Origin: Carettochelys insculpta
Lineage: Eukaryota > Chordata > Testudines > Carettochelyidae
DNA length: 64,000 nt
Assembly: GCF_033958435.1 (NCBI RefSeq)
Contig: NC_134138.1
Coordinates: 269,987,798-270,051,797, forward strand
Direction of reading: 5' to 3'
The notes beneath the pieces are model-generated. The model searched no databases. It was given only the letters and a program-made list of their open reading frames with translations, and was not told the DNA's origin. Positions 22,111 through 33,151 of this stretch are shown here, one piece after another (position 1 is the first letter of the stretch; each line of letters starts with the position of its first letter). The position numbers were made by a program, and so were the translations under genes.

Positions 22111-23762
22111 GTTGTACGTGTATTTGGGTTATTTTTTCCAATGTGCATTACCTTACACTTACCCACATTAAATTTCATTTGCCATTTTGCTGCCCAATCA
22201 CTCAGTTTGCTGAGATCTTTTTGTAGTTCTTCACAATCCCTTTTGGTTTTGACTGTCCTGAACAACTTGGTGTCATCTGCAAATTTTGCCACCTCACTGC
22301 TTACCTCATTTTCTAGATCATTGATGAACAAGTTGAACAGGATTGGTCCCAGGACTGACCCCTGGGGAGCACCGCTAGTTACCCCCCTCCATTGTGAAAA
22401 ATTACTATTTATTCCAATCCTTTGTTTTCTGTCTTTTAACCAATTCCCGATCCATGAAAGGATCTTTCCTCCTATCCCATGACCGCCTAATTTACCTAAA
22501 AGCCTTTGGTGTGGGACCGTGTCAAAGGCTTTCTGGAAATCTAGGTATATTATGTCCACTGGGTGCCCCTTGTCCGCATGTTTATTAACCCCTTCAAAGA
22601 ATTCTAATAGATTAGTTAGACACAACTTCCCTCTGCAGAAACCATGCTGACTTTTGCCCAACAATTCGTGCTCTTCTACGTGCCTTGCAATTTTATTCTT
22701 TACTATTGTTTCTACTAATTTGCCTGGTACTGATGTTAGACTTATCGGTCTATAATTGCCAGGGTCTCCTCTGGAGCCTTTTTTAAATATTGGCGTTATA
22801 TTGGCCGTCTTCCAGTCATTGGGTACCGAAGCGGATTTAAAGGATAGGTTACAAACCACTCTTAATAACTCCGCAATTTCACATTTGAGTTCTTTCAGAA
22901 CCCTTGGGTGAATACTGTCTGGTCCTGGAGACTTGTTACTATTCAGCTTATCAATTAACTCCAAAACCTCCTCTAATGTCACTTCAATCTGGGAGAGTTC
23001 CTCAGATTTGTCACCTAAAAAGGCTGGCTCAGATTTAGGAACCTCTGTAACATCCTGAGCCGTGAAGACTGAAGCAAAGAAATCATTTAATCGCTCCTCA
23101 ATGGCACTGTCTTCCTTGATCGCTCCTTTTATATCTTTATCATCCAAGGGCCCCACTCCTTTTTTAGGGGGCTTCCTGCTTCTAATGTATTTAAAAAACA
23201 TTTTACTATCATTTTTTGAATTTTTGGCTAGCTGTTCCTCAAAATCTTTTTTGGCTTTTCTTACTACATTATGACACTTAATTTGGGAGTGTTTATGTTC
23301 CTTTCTATTTTCCTCGCTAGGATTTGACTTCCACTTTTTAAAAGCTGCCCTTTTCTCTCTCACTGCCTTTTTAACATGGCTGTTAAGCCATGGTAGTTCT
23401 TTGTTAGGTCTCTTACTGTGTTTTTTTATTTGGGGTATACATTTTAGTTGGGCCTCTAGTACGGTGTCTTTAAACAGTTTCCATGCAGCTTCCAGGGATT
23501 TTAGTTTAGTTACTCTACCTTTTAGTTTCTGTTTAACTAGCTTCCTCATGTTAGTGTAATTCCCCTTTTTGAAATTAAATGCCAGAGTGTTTGACCGCTG
23601 CGGTGTTCTTTCCAACACAGGAAGATTAAAAGTTATTATATTGTGGTCACTATTTCCAAGCGGTCCAGTAACAGTTACCTCTTGGACCAGATCCTGCGTT
23701 CCAGTCAGGACTGGATCGAGAATTGACTCTCCCCTTGTGGGTTCCTGTACTAGCTGCTCCAA
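22107..23762 (-). pseudogene. CR1 ORF2 reverse transcriptase (551 codons open)
   Basis: The frame encodes RT motifs in order: NKSPGPDSIHPRVLKELKCE, DWKTANITPIFKKGSRGDP, NYRPISLTSVPGKLVE, SQHGFCRGKLCLTNLLEFF, IIYLDFQKAFDTVPHQRLL, GAPQGSVLGPILFNLFINDL and KFADDTKLF. The catalytic FADD is intact. Upstream of RT, PWLNSHVKKAVREKRAAFKK is the usual CR1 linker. The frame ends early at NPNTRTT, where the next frame (21469-22110) takes over, so one small indel separates the two. Upstream, another small indel cuts it off from the endonuclease remnant. It is an inactive but well-preserved copy. Confidence 0.88.
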
Positions 23763-23949
23763 GAAGCAGTCATTTAAGCATCAAGAAATTTAATCTCTGA
23801 ATCCTGTCCTGAGGTGACATGTACCCAATCAATATGGGAATAATTGAAATCTCCTATTATTACTGTGTTTTTTATTGTGATAGCCTCTATAATCTCCCTT
23901 AACATTTCAGCTTCTTTGACTCCCAGGACTTTACACCCTACAGCTCACC

Positions 23950-24284
23950 CCAGGGCTTTAATTTCCTGAAAGGGGATTCTAAAGAGGCTGGAGAGGGTCT
24001 GTTCTCAGTGGTGACAGATGGCAGAACAAGGGGCAATGGTATTAAGTTGCAGTGGGGAAGGTGTAGGTTGGATATTAGGAAAAACTATTTCACTAGGAAG
24101 GTGGTGAAGCACTGGAATGTGTTACCTAGAGAGGTGGAGGAATCTCCATCTCTAGGAGTTTTTAAGTCCCAGCTTGATAAAGTGTTGGCTGGTATGATTT
24201 AGTTAGGGTTGGTCCTGCTTTGGACAGGGGGCTGGACTCGATGACCTCCTGAGGTCTCTTCCAGCCCTAGGAGTCTATGAAATG
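23950..24284 (+). mobile_element. CR1 3' fragment abutting the minus-strand CR1
   Basis: It begins near TTTCCTGAAAGGGGATTC and runs through GTGACAGATGGCAGAACAAG, GGTTGGATATTAGGAAAAAC and CTGGACTCGATGACCTCCTG to a short tail AGGAGTCTATGAAATG. It is a 5'-truncated CR1 of a different subfamily, in the opposite orientation to its left neighbour. Confidence 0.85.
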
Positions 24285-25650
24285 CACAGCACAGCTCTTA
24301 GAGCTAGCTTGACTCTGCATTATCTTCAGCACCCTGTAAAATCCCCACCCACCCATTTCAGGCCAGCAGATGCAGCCCTGGAACGGGAAGCATGGCTCAG
24401 AGAGAAGAGGAGTCTGGCATGGAGGCACAAAACTGCCACACAGTTGATGCTGGCATTCTGTAGGTTCTCTGAGTGAATCTCATGCATCCGTGAGCCTGGG
24501 GTATGCAGGGAATTATGGATTTCGTGAATAGGATGAACCCACCCCTGTAATGATTCGAGGGGAATTTTTCATGTTGTCCCCCACCACCCCGAACTTTTCT
24601 GTTGACATTCCCTGGAAGAGGAAGTGATTAGCAGGCATCCTAGAAATTTATTTCCCATGGAAAATATGGATTTAGCAGGTTTAGAGAGAATCTTTATAAG
24701 TTAAACATATATTAATATTAACTAAATTTTGCTGAAAGTACCTACATCACTTATTCAGTGCGGGTGACCTTCTGCTCTTGGGGTTAATTTTTCAATACGC
24801 TTTTAAGTTACAGAGGATGATCAAAAATTGGGATAAGCAGGAGAATTAGCTAAGAGCTCCCTATCCCTTATTTTAAGATGGAAGGAGAGCTTGGGCAGTC
24901 AGCCCCACACAGTGTTTACAGCTGGAGCCTCACCCACTAGGAGTTGAGCACCCAAGCCCTGCTGTTGCTAGCCCCAGGCGGCTGGTGAATAATTGGGGCT
25001 TGGATAAATGGGGGTCAATTGTATATTAACAGTGCTGTTTGTGTTAAAAAAGAGGAGCTTGTAGTCATCTGGCTCCTCACCCCCACCCACCCAGCCAATC
25101 CTATGGTTGGGGCTGCCGATGTGTCACCACTCCATACTGGTGAGTACTGGCACAAAAAAAGCATGGCATATCATTGCATTCAACTGATACCTATGTATAT
25201 TGTGCTCTGAGAAACTGAAGTTGAGCATTTCGTTTTCGTTGTGGACAAATGCAGATTTTAATTTTTTTTATCAAAATTTTTTTAACATGGAAAAGTCGGA
25301 CCCCTGCTGATCAGGCTCTAGCTTAATTCACTTTGATCCTCACCAGGGCAGAGAAGAAAGCTGAGGGTCCCAGGGTTTCTCTCAGACAGGAGACATGTAG
25401 CAAATGTAATACCTCTGACAATGCTGGGGAAAGAGAGACCTCGATAAACTTACCAGGATCTCCAGCTCATTTCTACATTTCCTGCGGTACCCCTTTCCCG
25501 TGACTCCTGAGCCAGCCTCAAAATCTAGGCCTATGTCTCAGGTTCTGTAAAGTGAGACTAGTCCTGGTAAAATGCATTATGAGGAGCACAGTGGATGGTG
25601 AAGTCTGCTACCTTTCTCCGGGGCGTGCACAGCACAGGCAACATGACAAT
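24285..25650. other. Intron 1 stretch, nothing firm
   Basis: No exon is recognised. About 24890-25020 is GC-richer, with TTGAGCACCCAAGCC, and may be an old repeat. Confidence 0.35.
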
Positions 25651-26332
25651 GGCTACGTCTACACGTGAAGCCAACATCGAAATAGGCTATTTCGATGAAT
25701 AACGTCTACACGTCCTCCAGGGCTGGCAACGTCAACGTTCAACTTCGACGTTGCGCGGCACCACATCGAAATAGGCGCTGCGAGGGTACGTCTACACGCC
25801 AAAGTAGCACACATCGAAATAAGGGTGCCAGGCACAGCTGCAGACAAGGTCACAGGGCGGACTCAACAGCAAGCCGCTCCCTTAAAGGGCCCCTCCCAGA
25901 CACAGTTGCACTAAACAACAGAAGATCCACAGAGCTGACAACTGGTTGCAGACCCTGTGCCTGCAGCATGGATCCCCAGCTGCAGCAGCAGCAGCCAGAA
26001 GCCCTGGGCTAAGGGCTGCTGCCCACGGTGACCATAGAGCCCCGCAGGGGCTGGAGAGAGAGCATCTCTCAACCCCCCAGCTGATGGCCGCCATGGAGGA
26101 CCCGGCAATTTCGACGTTGCGGGACGCAGATCGTCTACACGGTCCCTACTTCGACGTTGAATGTCGAAGTAGGGCGCTATTCCGATCCCCTCATGAGGTT
26201 AGCGACTTCGACGTCTCGCTGCCTAACGTCGAAGTTAACTTCGAAATAGCGCCCGACGCGTGTAGCCGCGACGGGCGCTATTTTGAAGTTAGTGCCGCTA
26301 CTTCGAAGTAGCGTGCACGTGTAGACACAGCT
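25651..26332. mobile_element. 682-bp TIR DNA transposon (twin 2)
   Basis: It has the same termini as 7961-8671 (GGCTACGTCTACACGTG and the inverted AGCTGTGTCTACACGTG), flanked by AAT (25648-25650 and 26333-26335). Internal order is the same as in the twin, minus the 29-nt near-palindrome. Differences between the twins are scattered substitutions, many at CG dinucleotides. The close similarity of two copies 17 kb apart in different flanks indicates recent transposition of a non-autonomous family. Confidence 0.82.
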
Positions 26333-26335
26333 AAT

Positions 26336-28784
26336 GTGCGCAGAGGTGGATAGAGGAAGTGTCTAGGTCCTGCATGCCGGAGGAGATCCCAGAACAATGA
26401 CCTGGTGGAATCCAGGACAGGAAGGTTCCTGCAATTAAAGCCCAGGGTTCCTGGGTTGTTTTTCACTTTTCTATAAACTCCCTGGGTGATGCTGGAGAAG
26501 TTGCATGTTAATGTCCCGAAGCCTGAGTTCCTGTGTAAAAGGTATATGACAAACACTCCCCCATTTCACAGAGTGTTGAGGGTAGTTATGTCACATTTCA
26601 AAGGTGCTGGGAGAGCCTTGCTAGGAAGGTTCTTGAAACCCAAAATCCAGAGTTCTTTTTACTGAGATCTCGGGCTGCGTCTGGCTGCCTAAAATGTTAC
26701 CTTCAGTCTCATCCACAACAGTGCAATCCTGCTGCCTCTTCTTGAGCCTACAAGCACATGCCGATGAAGTTATGGCCATGTACCTGGCCCTGCTGTTAAT
26801 ATTGTATATGTCTTACTGCGACACCTACGAATCCCAGGCCTGGATCAGGGCCCACTGTGCTAGGTGCTCTATATACACAGAACAAAAGACAGATGGAGCA
26901 CATTGGCCACCCCAATTTTGGGGGCTGGCTCATAAACTCTGAATGTTTGGGGTTGGCAGCACTGGCTGCTGCTGCTCCTCCCCCCATTCGCAGCCCAGCC
27001 TGTTGTTTAAAGACATGTCTCAGGTCTAAGGATGGTGCTGTCATGCCTTCTTTAGTTGTAGCTAAGCCTAGTTTGGTTTCCTGTCTGACCTGTCAGGCCC
27101 TTGCTGTTGATATGCCACAGGAGGTGCTCAGCTGCAGACAAACACTGCACTGAACAGTGGTGAATTTTCATGCCGGAAATGGTACCTAGGTAACCTCTTA
27201 CAAGCCCTTTCCAGATGGCAACAGCTTACAGCAGCTGTATGTTTAAAGCAGGAATGAAATTAACAGCACAAGAAAATGTGTATGTCAGTCTTATTACTAT
27301 CCCATCCTTGGCTCAAATGCATTCTGTCTCTTGTTAATCATACTGGTGGAATCACATTCCATTGCATTCTGTAGCACTGGGAAGTGACCCAGGGAACTGA
27401 ATTATCCTGATGACTGTGAATGCCAATGACCGGTGCTTAATCAGGAAGATGTTGGCCAAATTTACATTTAATGGGGGTGCATTTGACTAGTTCCAAGTAG
27501 TGTTTAACCTGCTCTGGATTGTGGCTTTTTACATAGAACCAGAGGTGTGTATGATGCCTTGAAACGGACACATACCACTTGGAGTATTTAGTTGTTATCT
27601 TCCATTCCTATGTTCTTCTCAACACATGCTCCATACTGTTCAATATAATGTTCTGACATCATGTTTCCTCCACAGGAAATAGCTTAGTGGTCTAAGCATT
27701 AGGTTGAGAATTTATATCGTTTCTGGAACCCCAAGTTCAGACTATTATGGCTTTCACTTGCAACAGTATCTCGGTGTCTCAGCAGAGATCAGGGCTCCAT
27801 TGTGCTAGCCACTGTACAAGCAATGAGCAGGACACACAATCTTTCTTCATATATAGGTGGCTGTCCAGTACAGTAACACCTCAGTATGTCACAGTCTTCA
27901 CTGTACCATAGAACCTCAAAGTTACGAACACCTCAGCGATGGAGGTTATTTGCACTTAATTCTGAACAAAACATTACGGTTGCTCTTTCAAAAGTTTACA
28001 ACTGAAAACTGACTTAATACAGGTTTGAAACTTTACTATGCAGAAGAAAAATGCTGCTTTTAACTGTCCTAATGTAGATGAAACTAGCACAGAAACAGTT
28101 TCTTTGCCTTGTCAATCTTTTTTAAGAACTGTTTCCTTTGTTTTTTAGGAATTTAACAAAGTACTGAATTTGCCTTTTTTTAGTCTCTGTTGCTGCCTGG
28201 TTGTTCCCAATGAGGTGTGAGGTTGACTAGTCGGTTTATAACTCAAACAAAAGTAGCACTTACTGCTTTTTTGTTTTGTTTGGCTACAGGCTAATACACC
28301 TACCTCTCTGTTTATAACTGGCATTCTACTTTTGTGATGCTCATAACATCCTGTGAGAAATGTCAGTGCTATAGATTCTGCTGCATAGCAGTGTAGCTGA
28401 GGCACAGGGAGACTAAGTGAGTTGCCCAAGACCACACAGGAAGTCTGGGCAGAGCATGGTTTTGAACCTAATTGCCAGAGTCTCCATTCTGTGCCTGAAC
28501 TACAAGACCCTACTTCCTCTTCTGGGCTACTGGAGCCCAATACCTCCTCCTCTCTTTGCATCCTAATCACTAAGTTTTGAAAATCTGAACAGCATTAACG
28601 CAAGCCTTATGAAGAAGATAATTTAAGTATCACTGAGTTTGCTACTTTGTGATCTTTTGGACAAGACCATAAAAACAAGAGACCAGTCTCTGTGTGGGAA
28701 AGAAAAAGAGGCCCTGCAGGTTTTATTAGTTTGTAAAGGATGAGTTTGCCCCAGTGTTTTCCATAATTCTCTCTCCCTTTACAC
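26336..28784. other. Intron 1 stretch with old SINE pieces
   Basis: No exon is recognised. About 26400-26550 resembles the MIR layout. 26810-26900 and 27775-27850 carry the dispersed GCTAGGTGCT family. 27674-27730 has a weak tRNA-SINE-like TAGCTTAGTGGTCTAAGC. 28245-28315 contains a PLE-tail-like GGCTACAGGCTAATACACC, then TACCTCTCTG. Confidence 0.4.
28375..28520 (+). repeat. MIR-like SINE fragment
   Basis: GTAGCTGAGGCACAGGGAGA, CTAAGTGAGTTGCCCAAGAC and CACACAGGAAGTCTGG match the conserved core of MIR-type SINEs on the + strand, followed by the usual loosely conserved 3' part. Confidence 0.65.
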
Positions 28785-29207
28785 CAGTGGTTCTTAATCT
28801 GGGATGCACAGACCCCCTGGGGATGTGTGATCCCCTTTCTGGGTGTGCAAGACATACCAGATTTTTTAGAGGGTAAGTCATCGAAAACACAAATTAAGCA
28901 CAGGCACATAAGTACAACTACTTTGTTTCATCAAACCGAAGTATTTATTAACATTATACATTTTAAAGATTACTGTAATATACAAACAAAATATTTTCAA
29001 GGTTTTAGCCCCATTATTTGTGGTAAGTAATAACATAAAACTATTTTACATATATCTAATATGCATTTAAAAGTGTATAGAACCCCCATTTCCATTTTTG
29101 ATTTTTGATAAGTGGTGCGAGACCATATTTGATTTTTGATAAGGGGTACAAGAACATATTTTGAGAACCAAAGGGGTGCAGGCTGCAGTAAAGGTTAAGA
29201 ACCCCTG
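28785..29207. mobile_element. hAT-like non-autonomous element
   Basis: The ends are CAGTGGTTCTTAATCT and, inverted, CAGGGGTTCTTAACCT. The flanking 8-mers CTTTACAC and CTCTGTAC agree at 5 of 8, the rest being transitions. The interior is AT-rich, with a direct repeat of about 38 nt (ATTTTTGATAAG units at 29095-29165). No transposase is present. Confidence 0.7.
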
Positions 29208-29269
29208 CTCTGTACTGTGCTAATTGTCTTCTGGCCGCATTTCATTGGGGGGTGTGCGTGTATATGACT

Positions 29270-29487
29270 TTGGGATGGAAAGCTCTGTATATGTAGATGT
29301 CATGAATGAATGCCTGTAAAGGGTTAAACCCAGAAGGGGTGGATTCTCTGTTTGCAAGCAGCCGGGTGACCCAATGAGGAGAGAGAGAGGGATTTTTTGA
29401 ATTAAAGAAGTTACCTGGTGTGGGATCTTTCTTCTATGTGGTCGGAGGAGAGCGACAGAGGTGGTTTGGTCCTGGATGACTAGAGAA
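29270..29487 (+). repeat. Unclassified repeat, left part
   Basis: ATGCCTGTAAAGGGTTAAAC with GGTGACCCAATGAGGA looks like part of a longer dispersed turtle repeat, perhaps LTR-like. The 30897-31560 stretch may be its right part, with the CR1 inserted between. This is recollection-based and not proven here. Confidence 0.3.
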
Positions 29488-30896
29488 AGGCAAAGGTGGT
29501 GCCTGTCTTTAAAAAAGAAAAGAAGGACAATCCAGGGAACTATACTTTACTTTACTTTACTCAGTCTCTGGAAAAGTTATGGAGGGGATACTGACAAGGA
29601 ATCCATTTTGAAGCACTTAGGAGAGGAGAAAGTGATCAAGAGTAGTCAACATGGATTCACCAAGGGCAAATTGTGCCTGACCAATCCAATTAGCTTCTAT
29701 GATGAGGTAATTGGCTTTGTGGACACGGGGAAGTCAGTGGATGTGATATACCTTGACTTTAGCAAAGCTTTTGGTACAGTCTCCCACAACATTCTTGCCC
29801 ATAAATTAAGGAAGTATGGATTGGATACATGGACTGTAGGATGGGTAAAAAGCTGTCTAGACAGCTGGGCCCAACAGGTAGTGATCAATGGCTGTAAGTC
29901 TGGTTGGTGGTCAGTTTCAAGTGGAGTTCCCCAGGGATCGGTTCTAGGTCTGGTATTGTTCAACATCTTTAAAGACCTGGATGAGGGGATGGACTGCACC
30001 CTCAGCAAGTTTGCAGGTGACACCAATCTAGTGGGAGAGATATATACATTGGAGGGTAGAGATAGGATCCAGTGTGAACTTGATAAATTGGAGGATTGGG
30101 CCAAAAGAAATCTGATGAGGTTCAACAAGAACTGCAGAGTCCTTCACTTCGGACAAAAGACTCACAAGCACTGTTACAGGCTGAGGACCGACTGGCTAAG
30201 TAGAGGTGCAGCAGAAAAGGACCTGGAGATTACAGTGGATGAAAGGCTGGATATGAGTCAACAGTGTTCCCTTGTAGCCAAAAAGGCTGCCGGCATATTG
30301 GGGTGCATTAGGAGAAGCATTTCCAGCAGCTCTAGAGAAGTTATTATTCCCCTCTGTTCACACTGGTGAGGCCACATCTGGAATACTGCGTCCAGTTCTG
30401 GGCCCCCCATGGGTGTGGATGTGTTGGAGCTGGTTCAGCAGAGAACAATGAAAATGATTAAGGGGCTGGAGCACATGACCTCTGAGGAGAGGCTGACAGA
30501 TTTGAGCTTATTTAGTTTGCAGAAGAGAAGAGTGAGGGGCGATTGGATAGAGCCTTCAACTTCCTGAAGAGGAGCTCTAAAGAGAATGGAGAGAGGCTGT
30601 TCTCAATAGCGAGGGATGGCAGAACAAGGAGCAATGGTTTAAAGTTACAGAGGGGGAGGTTTAGGTTGGATATTAGGAAAAACTATTTCACCAGGAGAGT
30701 GGTGAAGCACTAGAATGTGTTACCCAGAGAGGTGGTGGAATCTCCATCCATGGAGGTTTTTAAGTCCCAGCTTGACAGAGTTGTGGCTGGGTTGATTTTG
30801 TTAGGGCTGATCCTGCTTTGGGCAGGGGGCTGGACTCGATGACCTCCTGAGGTCCCTGCCAGCCCTAGGAGTCTATGATTCTATTCTATGATTCTA
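29488..30896 (+). mobile_element. CR1 LINE fragment with RT
   Basis: It begins around CCTGTCTTTAAAAAAG and continues through RT, the ORF2 C-terminus and the 3' UTR (GGTTGGATATTAGGAAAAAC, CTGGACTCGATGACCTCCTG) to the CR1 tail ATTCTATTCTATGATTCTA. It is a 5'-truncated copy on the PLCD1 sense strand. Confidence 0.9.
29593..30369 (+). pseudogene. CR1 RT with mutated catalytic motif
   Basis: An open frame encodes KESILKHLGEEKVIKSSQHG, FTKGKLCLTN, VDVIYLDFSKAFGTVSHNIL, GVPQGSVLGLVLFNIF and KFAGDTNLV. Where active CR1 has FADD this copy has FAGD, so the first catalytic Asp of that pair is lost. The frame breaks after REVIIPLCSHW, before the usual LEYC segment. It is inactive. Confidence 0.85.
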
Positions 30897-31593
30897 AACC
30901 TGAGCAGACTTAAGCAATTCTGTAAATATCCAGGCTTCAAGTAAATCTGGGCATACAGATTTGTAAGTGGAAAGGAAATGTTTAGTCAGATGCGATCAGG
31001 TTATTTTTTTATTTTGGGTTTGGTGCAGGACTTCTCAGGCTGGCTGAGGTGCCCCCTGAACACTGTAACTTTTAACTGAAGCCCAGGAAGGTAATTCTCT
31101 GTGCTTTATTCTACCTTTTTTTAAGTTGCTCTGTAACAGCTTGCAAACAAGTATGCTTTATCATGTACATCTTCTGTTTCGTTACTATATCACCTTTTTT
31201 AAGGCAGTGATTTTACTCCTGTGTCCTAGAGAAGGGTCTCTGTATATGCATGCTTAAGACTGAAAGGTCAGCTGTCAGATTGCAACTTCCTTTCTTCTTT
31301 TGTTTTCAAGCTCTCTGCTAAGAGAGGGTCAAGAGCTTGGGGCTACCCCACAGGGAGACATCCCAAGTGTCCTGGGTTCTAAAGAGGGGTTTTCTCACTT
31401 GGGTGGAGGCAGCTATCTCCCAGGGTCAGAGAATCTGTGACTTTAGGAATCATTTAAACAGAAGCTTATAGAGACAAAGTATTTTTAAGATCTCTTGCGA
31501 GCCCCCACCTTCTGCACTTGGCATGTCAGAGGGGGGAACAGCCTTGGCAGTAGACATTAATTATTATACTAATACTAATGCTCTTCTACACAG
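30897..31593 (+). other. Intron 1 end; probable repeat, right part
   Basis: Sequence such as TTTTAACTGAAGCCCAGGAA and AGCTTGGGGCTACCCCACAG looks like a dispersed turtle repeat interrupted by the CR1 at 29488-30896. The last 30 nt are the PLCD1 exon 2 acceptor region. Confidence 0.35.
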
Positions 31594-31758
31594 GCCTGCA
31601 GGGTGATGGCGACCTGACGTTTCTTCTGAAGGGCAGCCAGCTGCTCAAAGTGAAGTCGGGCTCTTGGAGGAAAGAGAGGTTTTACAAGCTCCAGGAGGAC
31701 TGCAAAACCATATGGCAGGAATCCAAGAAGATGATGAGGTCCCCGGAATCACAGCTCT
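31594..31758 (+). CDS. PLCD1: PLCD1 coding exon 2 (PH domain, N-terminal half)
   Basis: This 165-nt exon covers residues about 34-89 of this isoform. It reads [20 protein letters not shown], then [12 protein letters not shown] and [13 protein letters not shown], a near-identical match to the PLC delta-1 PH domain. The phosphoinositide-binding residues known from structures of the delta-1 PH domain (two Lys in LLKVK, the Trp of SW, the Arg of ERF, the Ser and Lys of ESKK) are all visible. The domain binds PI(4,5)P2 in the plasma membrane and free IP3. The acceptor is TTCTACACAG|G, with two overlapping TACTAAT branch-point-like motifs at 31567-31579. The donor is T|GTAAGT at 31759. Phase 1 enters and phase 1 leaves, splitting the Phe codon shared with exon 3. 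Confidence 0.96.
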
Positions 31759-32566
31759 GTAAGTGACTGTTCCATTCTCCTAGGCACAGCATAATGTCTG
31801 GCGGTACAGTGTCCGGAAAGGGGACCGGTGACAAGCGTAGGCCCAAGGGAGAGAAATGTAAAAGTGGGAAGTTGGGATTCCACATACAGCAGTCGGGGGG
31901 CAACCTGCGTCTCTGTGTGTGGCCCACAAGGCATTTTGTTTACTATTGCCCATGTGCTGGGTTGCCGGATTTCTCTAGGTTCCACCCAGGTAGGTTTTTT
32001 TCCTACTAGTGTTACTGAAGTGACACGCAGGTAAAGCAAGGGTGGGAAAAGTGAGGTGGGCGCTGATTGCACACAAGAGTAACTGTGAGAGCCATGTGCT
32101 CCCTCTGCATCCAGTCAGAGAGCTGCTATGGTTCAGCCGGTGCACTGTGTAAATTCTAACTACTCAAGCTCAGGTCGCAAAACTGCCATAGCCAAGGAGA
32201 CCATCTTGGTTACAACAGTCTTCTAGCCCACTGGGATGAAGGAGGGCCACTCGTGCGGCCCACTCACTCGCCTAGGTTGCCCCTTACTGACCTACAATCA
32301 GTGATTCTGGCCCACTGCTCAGTATGCCTTCTGCTTTCAAGGCTACTCTAGGGACGGCAATGGCCCCTGATATAACCTAGGCACCTCTCAGGGCTCCCAT
32401 GTCCCCCAGCACCACTGTGCTTCTGAGGCTGGGCCCAAGTAGGAATTCTCCCCTAGGTGGGCTGGTGCCAGTTACGGTATGCTCCTAGTGCAATATACAG
32501 GGGCTGAAGCAGTGGGAAAGAATCACTCCCCCCCTGTTTTCCCTAGAACTGGATGACAAGGTGTTG
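31759..32566. other. Start of intron 2, nothing recognised
   Basis: Ordinary intron sequence. No repeat or exon signal stands out. Confidence 0.4.
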
Positions 32567-32791
32567 CTGGAAAAGGAGACCCGTGGACTGCCCCTACACA
32601 CACACCAAGCCCACCTAAGCAAGCAAAGGCTACAGCCAGAGCTACTCCTGGAAAACCCAGCATGCAACTGCTATTTCTCCACAGCTGCAGCTGCGTGCTG
32701 GGTTTTCCAGGAGTAGCTCTGGCTGTAGCCGTTGTTTGCTTAGGTGGGCTTGGTGTGGGTGTAGGGGCAGTCCGCACGTCTCCTTTTACAG
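32567..32791. mobile_element. 225-bp hairpin with 100-nt arms
   Basis: The arms 32567-32666 and 32692-32791 are complementary at 92 of 100 positions, with a 25-nt loop (32667-32691). Arm words include CTGCCCCTACAC, CCAAGCCCACCTAAGCAA, GCTACAGCCAGAGC and TACTCCTGGAAAACCCAGCA. The outer end reads CTGGAAAAGGAGAC against CTGTAAAAGGAGAC inverted. No clear target duplication is visible. A palindromic short transposon is the simplest explanation. As part of PLCD1 intron 2 it would be transcribed and fold into a long duplex. Confidence 0.85.
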
Positions 32792-33009
32792 TGGAGCCAG
32801 GCCTCAGAAAGAAAGGGAGATCTGAGAGATCAACGCGTAAGGGCAGGCGGCAGGTGTGCCTTCTTGTTCCCCAGGCTTTGACAGGATGAGATTGTTCTCA
32901 TGATTGACTTGGAAACATGAATCCTGCCCATGAAAAATCCCAGCACAACAAGTGGCTTTGAGTGAGTGCAGAGAGAACCCAGCTGTGCGACTGACAACCT
33001 CATTATTTC

Positions 33010-33135
33010 TTACTTGTATCACTGTCGTGCCTACAAAACCTGGTCATGGGCCAGCAGCCCATTGTGCTCAGCACTGTAGAAACACAGAACAGAAGACAGT
33101 CCCTGCTTCCAAGGGCTTACAGTCTTAAGTGTGCC
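33010..33135 (+). repeat. Copy of dispersed 'CCCATTGTGCT..GCACTGTAGAAAC' family
   Basis: TGCCTACAAAACCTGGTCAT, CAGCCCATTGTGCTCAGCAC and AACACAGAACAGAAGACAGT lead to AAGGGCTTACAGTCTTA. It is one of the best-preserved short copies of the family, with the same word order as at 5870, 15165, 26810 and 43250. Confidence 0.6.
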
Positions 33136-33151
33136 CCTGTCCGCAGATATT

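Larger units (their letters stand above)
21271..23943 (-). mobile_element. Long CR1 LINE, 5'-truncated
   Basis: On the minus strand it runs from an endonuclease C-terminal remnant (IIGDFNYSHIDW near 23850) through RT and the ORF2 C-terminus to the 3' end at 21271. There the sequence ends in repeats of TTCTTATG (three copies), the CR1-style octamer tail. The 3' region includes CCAGTATGGCCATTCTTATG and CTGGCATTGGCCACTG, characteristic of turtle CR1. Frame breaks occur near 23785 and 22110. The coding quality suggests a fairly young insertion. Confidence 0.92.
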
